DNA of 5,664 nt. Source: DATKMP01 sp035541775. GTDB lineage: Bacteria; Bacteroidota; Ignavibacteria; UBA10030. This document shows positions 1 to 5,664 of this stretch, one piece after another; position 1 is the first letter of the stretch, and every line of letters starts with the position of its first letter. Under the pieces are notes generated by a model. It saw nothing but the letters and a program-made list of their open reading frames with translations, was not told the origin of the DNA and did no database searches. A program made the position numbers and the translations under genes. Location: positions 1-5,664 of the forward strand of contig DATKMP010000180.1 in the NCBI GenBank assembly GCA_035541775.1. The letters run 5' to 3'.

Positions 1-833
1 CTTCGAATGCTTTGCGGAAGAATCGGCTCGGAAAACTCTGCCAGAACATGGCTGTCATCGACCGCGCTTACTTTAATCAGTCGAGGCGCAGTGGTGTCTT
101 CTGTCGCCATTCGCATAAGTTGTCCGGTACGCATAGTATCGGCCGGTGACAATCGAATATCATCGGTCAGCACTCCGAACTGATCGATTTCCGGATCGTA
201 TACAAAATTTCGGTACTCATCTTTCACGGCAATGACGCGATACGTGCCGAACGGAAGATGCATGAACAAAAAGTCTCCGTTGTTTCCGCTTTGTGTGATA
301 AAGTCCGGTTTGGTTTTTTGGGGATTGAGTGTGTCGGCATTTAACCCATCCAGACGATAGGCAAAAATCATAATGCCGGAAACAGGTTCGCCGGCGATCA
401 TTGGATAGACCTTGCCTTGAATAACGCCCTTATCGATTGTTGCACCGGTGGAAAATGCCAGCGTGTATGCCTGTGCCATGCGATTGTTGTTGTGCAGATC
501 GACAACGTCCGTTCCGACGTTGACGACGTACGTTGTATTGGCATGGAGTTTTTCATCAAACCGTATTTGAAGATCGGAGCCATTCCAATCATACTCCATC
601 GAACCGATGTGCGGCGAAATAAAAATCGATTCACTCGCTTTTGCCTGATCGACATATTTATCGAACTCGATACGGATTTTATCATCGGAGAAATTTGTCG
701 CGCCGTTTTCCGGGTAAGTGTATTCAATCGTTGGCGGAGTTACATCCGGCGGGCCTCCTTGCAGCGCACCTTGATTCGCACAGCCGGCAAGCAAAACTAC
801 AGAAAGCATCATGGCATAATGAAAATATTTCAT
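1..833 (-). CDS. Ig-like domain lipoprotein, N-terminal 277 residues (runs off the left edge)
   Basis: This gene is open to the window edge, so its C-terminus is missing. I translated it from the ATG at 831-833. Residues 1-18 form a lipoprotein signal: a short n-region with Lys2, a hydrophobic core and the lipobox LLAGC with Cys18 as the lipidated residue. A linker with GGPPDVTPP (27-34) follows. Residues about 33-130 look like a bacterial Ig-like domain of the SbsA/Big_5 type, with PENGATNF and an IRIEFDKYVD strand. Residues about 136-228 resemble a carboxypeptidase-regulatory-like beta-sandwich (GVIQGKVY, then GDFLF and LPFGTYRVIAVKD). A second Ig-like domain seems to start near residue 247 (DTTAPRLIKVS, LAEFSEPI). 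The architecture matches envelope-anchored lipoproteins common in Bacteroidota and relatives, whose function is not established. The start lies 6 bases after the mltG stop without a Shine-Dalgarno sequence, so it is probably the next gene of the operon. Domain names are from memory of the families. Confidence 0.85.
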   Translation of the reverse strand, partial: MKYFHYAMMLSVVLLAGCANQGALQGGPPDVTPPTIEYTYPENGATNFSDDKIRIEFDKYVDQAKASESIFISPHIGSMEYDWNGSDLQIRFDEKLHANTTYVVNVGTDVVDLHNNNRMAQAYTLAFSTGATIDKGVIQGKVYPMIAGEPVSGIMIFAYRLDGLNADTLNPQKTKPDFITQSGNNGDFLFMHLPFGTYRVIAVKDEYRNFVYDPEIDQFGVLTDDIRLSPADTMRTGQLMRMATEDTTAPRLIKVSAVDDSHVLAEFSEPILPQSIR

Positions 834-839
834 AATCGA

Positions 840-1871
840 TTAACTGTTTTCTTTCATCGCTTGCTGCATGGCACGCCGCGCCTTATGATATAAACGAATA
901 TTCTTTTGATGTTCCGAAAACGTTTTTGCAAAATAATGGCCGCCTGTTCCGCGCGCAACAAAATACAAATAATTATGATGCTCGGGGTACAACACCGCAA
1001 GAATAGCTTTTCTTCCCGGATTGTTGATCGGCCCTGGCGGCAATCCATCATGGCGATATGTGTTGTAAGGAGAATTGATCGTCAAATCTTTATTATCGAG
1101 ACGCTTCTGTTCTCCAAGCGCATATTGAATCGTCGGATCGGCTTCCAGACGCATCGGTTTATGTAAACGGTTCCAGTACACACCGGCGATCATCGGGCGT
1201 TCACCGTCGAGTCCGGATTCGGCTTCGACGATCGATGCAAGCGTGAGAATTTCTTTTTGCGTCGCATGCAATTCTTGCTGTTGTTGTTTCAGCGTGTCGT
1301 TATAAAATTGTTTAAACGAATCCAGCATCCGTTCGATAATATCATTTTCATCCGTTCCCCAATAAAATTGATAGGTATCCGGCAACAAATATCCTTCCAG
1401 CGATTTTGCGTGAATTTCATGCAGGCGGAGAAACGCCGTGTCTTTGCATAAAAAAAGAAACCGTTGTGTATCGATGCCCAGATCGTGTTTATAACGATGG
1501 GCGATTTGTGTCAACCGCCATCCTTCCGGTATCGTCACAGAAACAATCAATCGCGATTTGCCGGTATTAATATCGTATAGAATTTCTTTATTCGATTGTC
1601 CCGATACGAATAAATATTTTCCCGCTTTCATCGATTTCGTATATCCCAATATTCTTCCCGCCAATTTGAATGTGAAACGGCTTCGAATAACGCCGGCATT
1701 CGAAAGTGAATCTGCCACCGCTGCAAACGACGCGCCTTTGGGTACAAGAATAACCGTTCCATTGACCGAACGTGACGTGTTGGGAAACCAAAACACCAAA
1801 AACGCACCGACGACTAAAACGAGGAAACACGCAAACAGCAACGTTGATATTTTAGGAAGCCGACGAATCAT
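840..1871 (-). CDS. mltG: Endolytic peptidoglycan transglycosylase MltG (YceG family)
   Basis: The 343-residue product matches the usual length and layout of MltG, the inner-membrane enzyme that cuts nascent peptidoglycan glycan strands internally and so helps set their length. A short basic N-terminus (IRR) is followed by one membrane anchor at about residues 10-29, which places the rest in the periplasm. A LysM-like part covers about 38-110 (VPKGASFAAVADSL). The YceG catalytic domain holds LEGYLLPDTY (158-167), then LASIVEAESG (211-220), in which Glu216 corresponds to the catalytic Glu of the family. Next come VYWNRL (231-236), LEADPTIQYALG (242-253), SPYNTY and GLPPGPINNPG (276-286), and YLYFVARGTGGHYF (301-314). 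All family motifs are present and the frame is intact. It starts 15 bases after the chorismate mutase stop, with no Shine-Dalgarno sequence (the start is preceded by CTCTTTCT), and ends 6 bases before the lipoprotein gene. Assignment is very secure. Confidence 0.97.
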   Translation of the reverse strand: MIRRLPKISTLLFACFLVLVVGAFLVFWFPNTSRSVNGTVILVPKGASFAAVADSLSNAGVIRSRFTFKLAGRILGYTKSMKAGKYLFVSGQSNKEILYDINTGKSRLIVSVTIPEGWRLTQIAHRYKHDLGIDTQRFLFLCKDTAFLRLHEIHAKSLEGYLLPDTYQFYWGTDENDIIERMLDSFKQFYNDTLKQQQQELHATQKEILTLASIVEAESGLDGERPMIAGVYWNRLHKPMRLEADPTIQYALGEQKRLDNKDLTINSPYNTYRHDGLPPGPINNPGRKAILAVLYPEHHNYLYFVARGTGGHYFAKTFSEHQKNIRLYHKARRAMQQAMKENS

Positions 1872-1886
1872 AGAAAGAGAGATGCG

Positions 1887-2213
1887 CTATGCCTCAGGTG
1901 GTAGTTGTTGTTGCCGGGTTTCTGTTTTTTCCATGGTGATGCGTTCGGCACTGCGTGATTCGTCGATGATACGTTCGAACAATCGCTGTAACGCCAGGTC
2001 GGATAACGGCCCTTGGTTCACTGCCGTGACATTCTTCATCACCTGTTTTTCGCGTTCCGGCGAATATGCATCGAGTCCTAGCAGCAGTTTCAGGTTGCCG
2101 ATTTCTTCCGCACACGTGGTGCGTTCCGAAAGAAATTTTACCAGCATCACATCGATGTCGTCGATACGCTGGCGTAATTGGTCGATCTCTGCTAAAATTT
2201 GTTCTTTCGTCAT
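1887..2213 (-). CDS. aroQ: Chorismate mutase, monofunctional AroQ class
   Basis: This 108-residue all-helical protein should convert chorismate to prephenate, the branch point toward phenylalanine and tyrosine. Helix 1 carries LRQRIDDIDVMLVKFLSER (13-31), followed by EEIGNLK (36-42), the SPEREKQV loop (51-58), the NQGPLSDLAL turn (66-74) and the last helix LFERIIDESR (78-87). Aligned by eye to the E. coli P-protein mutase domain, Arg14, Arg31, Lys42, Arg54 and Glu55 match the substrate-binding residues Arg11, Arg28, Lys39, Arg51 and Glu52. The position of E. coli Gln88 is Glu90 here, as in yeast chorismate mutase, and that of Asp48 is Ser51. No dehydratase, dehydrogenase or DAHP synthase domain is fused; a polar tail of about 18 residues follows the core. 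The gene starts 6 bases after tsaD with no Shine-Dalgarno sequence. No other aromatic-pathway gene is in view. A housekeeping role is inferred. Confidence 0.94.
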   Translation of the reverse strand: MTKEQILAEIDQLRQRIDDIDVMLVKFLSERTTCAEEIGNLKLLLGLDAYSPEREKQVMKNVTAVNQGPLSDLALQRLFERIIDESRSAERITMEKTETRQQQLPPEA

Positions 2214-2219
2214 AGAAAT

Positions 2220-3227
2220 TTATGCAAGCTGAAGATTGGGTTCTGCTGTCAGCTCAAGATTGGAAGCGAGGCCATGCTTCAATCGTTCGTACCCAAGCAT
2301 CGCCACCATCGCTCCATTGTCGGTGCAGTATTCGAACGTTGGAATAAATAATTGCAGATGATGAATTTTTGCTTCCAACACAAGGCGCCGGCGCAATTCT
2401 GAATTTGCCGAAACACCGCCGCACACGGCAATATCCGTTACACGATGCCGTTCTGCTGCAACCAATATTTTTGCAATCAAGACATCGACGATCGCCGCCT
2501 GAAAACTTGCGCAGACATCCGCAACAAACTGCTGATCGGCATTCGCTTTGTCGAATTTTGTTTTGCGGAGATAATACAGCACCGACGTTTTCAATCCGCT
2601 GAAACTGAATTTTAACGATCCTTCTTCAAGGTACGGACGCGGAAACTGAATCGCCTTTGGATTTCCTTTCGCAGCAAATTTATCCAGCAACGGCCCGCCG
2701 GGATATCCGATGCCGAGCATCTTTGCCACTTTATCGAATGCTTCGCCTGCCGCATCGTCGATGGTTTCGCCGAGCAATTCGTATTCGAAATAATTTTTTA
2801 CTGCCAGTAATTGCGTGTGGCCGCCTGAGACTGTTAAATTGACAAAGGGAAATGCCGGCTTCGGCTCTTCAATGAAATTGGAAAACATGTGCGCTTCCAT
2901 GTGGTTGATGCCGATGAAGGGAATATTCAATCCCATCGCCATCGCTTTCCCGAAACTCAATCCTACCAGCAATGCGCCGATCAGGCCCGGACCATACACG
3001 GCGGCGATACCATCCAATGCAATTTTTTGCACGTCGGCTTTCTGCAGCGCCTCATTCACAATCGGCACAATCAATTTTTGATGCGCACGTGAAGCAAGTT
3101 CCGGTACCACACCGCCGTGCTGTGCATGCACAAGTTGTGTGGTGGTTACATTGGCTAGAAGAACGCCGTCCTTTACCACCGCGGCAGATGTTTCATCGCA
3201 CGAAGTTTCAATTCCAAGAATAATCAT
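2220..3227 (-). CDS. tsaD: tRNA N6-adenosine threonylcarbamoyltransferase TsaD
   Basis: TsaD transfers the threonylcarbamoyl group from threonylcarbamoyl-AMP to A37 of tRNAs that read ANN codons, giving t6A; in bacteria it works in the cytoplasm with TsaB and TsaE. The 335-residue product is full length. It has the ASKHA-fold signature IETSCDET (6-13), HGGVVPELASRAH (37-49), GPGLIGALLVG (79-89), the metal-binding HMEAH motif (His109 and His113), VSGGHTQL (133-140), the IDDAAGEAFDKVAK stretch (156-169), YPGGPLL (175-181), FSFSGLKTS (207-215), CGGVSANSELR (269-279) and CTDNGAM (301-307), whose Asp303 is the third metal ligand. The start is fixed by the MIILGIETSCDE N-terminus typical of the family. 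It is the first gene of a packed minus-strand run, with a candidate promoter directly upstream. The other t6A genes (tsaB, tsaC, tsaE) are not in this window. Confidence 0.98.
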   Translation of the reverse strand: MIILGIETSCDETSAAVVKDGVLLANVTTTQLVHAQHGGVVPELASRAHQKLIVPIVNEALQKADVQKIALDGIAAVYGPGLIGALLVGLSFGKAMAMGLNIPFIGINHMEAHMFSNFIEEPKPAFPFVNLTVSGGHTQLLAVKNYFEYELLGETIDDAAGEAFDKVAKMLGIGYPGGPLLDKFAAKGNPKAIQFPRPYLEEGSLKFSFSGLKTSVLYYLRKTKFDKANADQQFVADVCASFQAAIVDVLIAKILVAAERHRVTDIAVCGGVSANSELRRRLVLEAKIHHLQLFIPTFEYCTDNGAMVAMLGYERLKHGLASNLELTAEPNLQLA

Positions 3228-3236
3228 CGTACTTTA

Positions 3237-3265
3237 ATAATAACCAAAATTGAAGCGCAGTGCAA
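3237..3265 (-). promoter_or_regulatory. Candidate sigma-70-type promoter of the tsaD operon
   Basis: On the minus strand TTGCAC (3260-3265) is followed after exactly 17 bases by TATTAT (3237-3242). The -10 element matches the consensus at 5 of 6 positions, while the -35 matches only at its TTG. Only 9 bases separate the -10 from the tsaD ATG, so the transcript would start within a few bases of the start codon and be leaderless or nearly so. It lies in the only sizeable gap before the four-gene block, which fits an operon promoter. If the host is a member of Bacteroidota with its own promoter consensus (TTTG and TAnnTTTG), the match could be chance. Confidence 0.4.
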
Positions 3266-3367
3266 CTTTCATTGTCCCTCCATTTCACCGCTCATAGAAA
3301 TGTCTACAGCGTGAGGTTGTCTTCTTCGATTCCAACAGAACTACTCAAAGACCACCCCATTCTTTCG
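3266..3367. other. Intergenic spacer, no recognised content
   Basis: About 100 bases lie between the tsaD promoter candidate and the end of the restriction-gene remnant. I see no open frame with recognisable protein similarity, no strong hairpin followed by T residues, and no repeat. The only inverted repeat noticed is a weak 5-base one (AAAGA near 3347 and TCTTT near 3361) with a 9-base loop and no U tract in a fitting position, which I do not call a terminator. It may be further decayed sequence of the same remnant or flanking DNA. Confidence 0.5.
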
Positions 3368-3639
3368 TCACTTCATCTCCTAAACAATCTTCATCGTTCC
3401 ATGCTTACGGTGCAGACTTTTTTCGGCAGGATGATGACTTCTTTCTTATACTCGGCAAATTTGTACGGGTAAAACTTTTCTGCGATGGTCAAATCGCTTG
3501 GCGTGCTTTCTTCGTTTTGATCGAGCGCGCTACGATTGTCGAATTTGTATTCACATGCTTCCTTCGGTATTTCCGTCAGCATGGTTTCATCGTCAAGAAT
3601 AATTATGCCTTTGTCTTTATCGGCTTTCCAGATCTTACG
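3368..3639 (-). pseudogene. Remnant of a type ISP restriction-modification/helicase gene, C-terminal end only
   Basis: Read on the minus strand from about 3639, this stretch translates as RKIWKADKDKG, then IIILDDETMLTEIPKEACEY, KFDNRSALDQ, LTIAEKFYPYKFAEYKKEV and KKVCTVSMER before a TGA at 3391-3393. From memory, this resembles the last 80-90 residues of large single-chain helicase/methylase proteins of the type ISP restriction-modification kind (COG4889), which carry IPxxAWxYKLGNRSALEW, then DPTIxEKF, RFADYKxxVIDLL and TVSVETMKI. The reading frame breaks at the end. One extra base near 3396 would continue the frame as METMKIV, then an in-frame TAG (3380-3382), EMK and TGA (3368-3370). About four residues (EWIL in relatives) seem missing after NRSAL, and the conserved Trp is Cys36-like in EACEY. 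No start, helicase or methylase motifs exist upstream, since the patatin gene abuts it. A 63-codon ATG frame inside (3391-3582) is therefore probably not a gene. The exact family should be treated as probable. Confidence 0.66.
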
Positions 3640-4438
3640 TCAATAAATATTGTTCAATTTCTGGTATTCTCTTTATTGTTTCTTCATATCCAAGATTGAT
3701 GGCATAACGATAGTTTGAGAAATCGATGAATGACATATCTATAAATCCAACATTTATTCGAATATGGTCGAAATTCGTCCATTGTACTTTTGCCAACATT
3801 GCATATGTCATGTCCGATCCTTTAAGTGCCTGCTGTAATAAATTTCTAGGATTGAGCATATTTTTCCATCCATGCTGTAAATACTTTCGGATGGAATATC
3901 CTGTTGGAAGGCTCGGATCGATCGCAATAATTTTTTTTCCATGTTTATCCGCAATATCTAATGGCAATGGATTTAAATAACCTCCGTCAATCAAATAATG
4001 TCCATCATATTCTATCGGATCAAATACTCCTGCAATGATAGCACTCCCGGTTACTGGAGGAATCAGAGCGCCAGATTCGTACACTAATGAAGTTCCCTGC
4101 TCAAGATCTGTACAAATGACAGAAAGTGGAATCGATAGCGATTCAAATGATTTTTGAGGTACGAGCTTTTCAATAAAATGTACCAGTTGTTTGTTGGAGA
4201 ATAACGCTGTGGATCGTGGAGAATATCGTAATACTTTCAAAATATGAAATTTTGTGATCCTCTTTTCAATTTCTTCTAACGTCATTCCTGTACAATAAGC
4301 TGCACCAATAATTGCTCCCATCGATGTTCCCACTATTCGACGAATGGGGATATGGAATTCCTCTAACGCTTTTAATACACCGATATAACATAAACCTCTT
4401 GCTCCTCCAGAGCCAAGAACCAATACAATAGCTTTCAT
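3635..4438 (-). CDS. Patatin-like phospholipase (RssA/NTE-type serine hydrolase)
   Basis: The 267-residue product is a complete patatin-fold acyl hydrolase with a Ser-Asp dyad, expected to release fatty acids from phospholipids or related esters; the true substrate is unknown. It shows the oxyanion-hole block LGSGGARG (8-15), the nucleophile elbow GTSMG (37-41, Ser39), the TDLEQG segment (110-115), and DGG (151-153, Asp151). The frame continues to a normal helical C-terminus (YEETIKRIPEIEQYLL). There is no signal peptide, so it is probably cytoplasmic or at the inner face of the membrane. I chose the start at 4436-4438 rather than the ATG seven codons upstream (4457-4459). It gives MKAIVLVLGSGGARG as in relatives, forms TGATG with the stop of the preceding gene, and has AAGGA 8 bases upstream. 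The coupling to the membrane-protein gene suggests joint action. The stop codon touches the restriction-gene remnant. Its AT-rich composition differs from tsaD and the genes beyond. Confidence 0.93.
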   Translation of the reverse strand: MKAIVLVLGSGGARGLCYIGVLKALEEFHIPIRRIVGTSMGAIIGAAYCTGMTLEEIEKRITKFHILKVLRYSPRSTALFSNKQLVHFIEKLVPQKSFESLSIPLSVICTDLEQGTSLVYESGALIPPVTGSAIIAGVFDPIEYDGHYLIDGGYLNPLPLDIADKHGKKIIAIDPSLPTGYSIRKYLQHGWKNMLNPRNLLQQALKGSDMTYAMLAKVQWTNFDHIRINVGFIDMSFIDFSNYRYAINLGYEETIKRIPEIEQYLLT

Positions 4439-5619
4439 CAGAACAATCCTTGCAACCAAGCGCTTAATTTATTTTGCGTCGCTATTTGACCAAATGCAAT
4501 AAGAATCGGAATAACAATCAACGTAAAAAATTTTATAATAGTTTCAATATTAAATGGCCATACGGGCATCTTTTCGGCGCCATGATAAAGCTGATCTATA
4601 TCAGCTAAAAATCCTATTCGATGCGTCATGGTCGGTTCGTTTGTCGATAATAGTAAATTAGTCGATACGTTTGAATTGTGAAGTTCCGAATAAGAATTTC
4701 TAAAAATTGTTGACAACCTATGTAATTCATTTTTCTTGGCAGTTTTCATCGCAAAATGTATAGATAATAATGGAAGGAAAAAAGCTATCGCTAAACCGAT
4801 CGTATAGAGACAAAAACTAACAAGAAGTGCCGGTGTAAGCCCATAGAGTAATATCCACGAGACAACAATGAGCATTCCAGAACTGCTAGCAATTGTAAAT
4901 GCAAATGACAGTGATCCAAGATATTCAAGCCCGCCTTTTCCATCCGGTGCTATAGGGACAATGAGCAATCGATTATGTTTCGCAAATGATCTTATAAAAG
5001 AAAATATTTTAAATGTTGTCGAATATCCATACCAAAAAGTATTCGATGCAACAACAACATAAACAAAAATCGCCCACAATAATCCGAATATATATCCCCG
5101 TGGATATAAAGTCGGTGATATGGTCCATGCGACCTTCTCTTGTGGAAAAAAGATAGGAATATGAATTTGAAATATATACACAAGAATGCTCCATCCTGCG
5201 ACACAAATCCAATAGTGTCGTCGGCTCGTTGGCGTTTTAATAGCAACATAATTTCGAATTTTTTCGAGTTCTTCATGTAAAAACATTTCAAATTCTGCTT
5301 TTGTATTTTCGCTTATGTCATTTGTTAATAGCGTTGGCAATTGGGACATGACCGTCTCGAATTTCTTTAAAATATTTGAGATGGAGTACACTAATACAAG
5401 CTGTACCAATCCTAAAACCCAGAACGTAATGTCTTCAAAATATCCGACATTTTTTCCTTGGATAGTTAATGTCTTATCAAAAAAACAAATAATTCCACCT
5501 ACGCAATACCAACTTATGAGGATAGCAAGGAATCGCAGCAAAAAGAATTTCTTCCTTCCCAAGAGTAATTTTAAAAATATATTATTTTTGATGTATACTT
5601 GGTAATGAGTATTTAGCAT
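4438..5619 (-). CDS. Polytopic membrane protein of unknown function
   Basis: I do not recognise a named family. The 393-residue product has about seven hydrophobic segments, near residues 26-46, 64-84, 136-157, 176-197, 232-256, 260-290 (long enough for one or two passes) and 361-380. Between the second and third lies a charged, probably soluble helix (about 100-130, EFEMFLHEELEKIRNY), and another hydrophilic stretch lies at 291-350. Two motifs look conserved in kind: APDGKGGLEYLG (224-235) just before a membrane segment, and MPVWPF (351-356) just before the last one. From memory, similar PDGxGGL and PVWPF motifs occur in uncharacterised bacterial membrane proteins. There is no signal peptide beyond the first segment and no enzyme motif. 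The ATG at 5617-5619 is the first start after an in-frame TAA (5650-5652). No Shine-Dalgarno sequence precedes it; the 45 bases upstream are AT-rich (TTTATAAAACG before the ATG) with no clear promoter. It overlaps the patatin gene by one base. Confidence 0.85.
   Translation of the reverse strand: MLNTHYQVYIKNNIFLKLLLGRKKFFLLRFLAILISWYCVGGIICFFDKTLTIQGKNVGYFEDITFWVLGLVQLVLVYSISNILKKFETVMSQLPTLLTNDISENTKAEFEMFLHEELEKIRNYVAIKTPTSRRHYWICVAGWSILVYIFQIHIPIFFPQEKVAWTISPTLYPRGYIFGLLWAIFVYVVVASNTFWYGYSTTFKIFSFIRSFAKHNRLLIVPIAPDGKGGLEYLGSLSFAFTIASSSGMLIVVSWILLYGLTPALLVSFCLYTIGLAIAFFLPLLSIHFAMKTAKKNELHRLSTIFRNSYSELHNSNVSTNLLLSTNEPTMTHRIGFLADIDQLYHGAEKMPVWPFNIETIIKFFTLIVIPILIAFGQIATQNKLSAWLQGLF
4447..4451 (-). 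promoter_or_regulatory. Ribosome binding site deciding the patatin start
   Basis: AAGGA on the minus strand lies 8 bases before the ATG at 4436-4438, inside the end of the membrane-protein gene. It supports the downstream start over the ATG at 4457-4459. It is the only clear Shine-Dalgarno sequence before any of the six gene starts in the window, and together with the TGATG overlap it points to translational coupling. Confidence 0.6.
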
Positions 5620-5664
5620 CGTTTTATAAACAAAATAAATGTTTAAGGATTATTCATTTCTCTC

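Noticed and set aside
417..893. Plus-strand open frame of 158 codons opposite the lipoprotein and mltG ends
   Set aside because: It is antisense to a well-supported lipoprotein, has no recognisable motif and no start signals, and its Arg/Ile/Cys-rich composition is that of a shadow frame.
1558..2232. Plus-strand open frame of 224 codons across mltG, the chorismate mutase and the tsaD end
   Set aside because: It runs antisense through three confidently identified genes, is Ser/Arg-rich and has no known motif; it is a shadow of their codon use.
3342..3370. Possible terminator hairpin (AAAGA ... TCTTT) after the remnant
   Set aside because: The stem is only five A/T-rich pairs with a 9-base loop and no suitable T tract, so it is not supportable.
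3391..3582. Minus-strand 63-codon ATG frame as a genuine small protein
   Set aside because: Its similarity to the C-terminus of type ISP proteins extends upstream of the ATG and, after a one-base shift, past its stop, so it is a fragment of a decayed gene.
3931..3938. Run of eight A residues on the coding strand of the patatin gene as a programmed or accidental frameshift site
   Set aside because: The frame reads through as HGKKIIAID, normal for the family just after the catalytic DGG block, and no alternative frame of interest follows.
4439..4459. Longer patatin start at the ATG at 4457-4459
   Set aside because: It adds seven residues (MVARIVL) not expected before the LVLGSGGARG block, overlaps the upstream gene further, and lacks the AAGGA spacing that the ATG at 4436-4438 has.

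Overview
The window most likely comes from a bacterium of the FCB group (Bacteroidota, Ignavibacteria, KSB1, Calditrichota and relatives). The first clue is a lipoprotein whose N-terminus (lipobox, then a GGPxDxTPP stretch, then an Ig-like domain) is a type common in that group. The second is that five of the six gene starts have no Shine-Dalgarno sequence. The exact lineage cannot be fixed from the sequence alone. All genes lie on the minus strand, so transcription runs from high to low coordinates.

Right-hand block (about 3635-5664). This AT-rich part holds two genes joined by a TGATG stop/start overlap: a polytopic membrane protein of unknown function (4438-5619), then a patatin-like phospholipase/esterase (3635-4438). 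Two sampled 60-base lines here are 30-33% G+C, against 52-55% in two sampled lines of the left block, which suggests a different origin.

Junction (about 3228-3642). Directly after the patatin stop codon lies a decayed gene remnant (about 3368-3639). It resembles the extreme C-terminus of the large helicase/methylase proteins of the type ISP restriction-modification (COG4889) kind. It has no N-terminal part, an apparent one-base deletion and an in-frame stop. About 100 bases without recognisable content follow, then a candidate promoter immediately in front of tsaD.

Left-hand block (1-3227). This is a tightly packed housekeeping operon: tsaD (tRNA t6A modification), a monofunctional AroQ-class chorismate mutase, mltG (endolytic peptidoglycan transglycosylase), and the N-terminal 277 residues of an Ig-like-domain lipoprotein that runs off the left edge. 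Gaps are 6, 15 and 6 bases. The genes serve unrelated steps (translation fidelity, aromatic amino acids, cell wall, outer envelope) but are probably co-transcribed.

No RNA genes, CRISPR arrays, insertion sequences or convincing terminators were seen. The most notable content is the restriction-gene remnant at the composition boundary and the uncharacterised membrane protein-patatin pair next to it.
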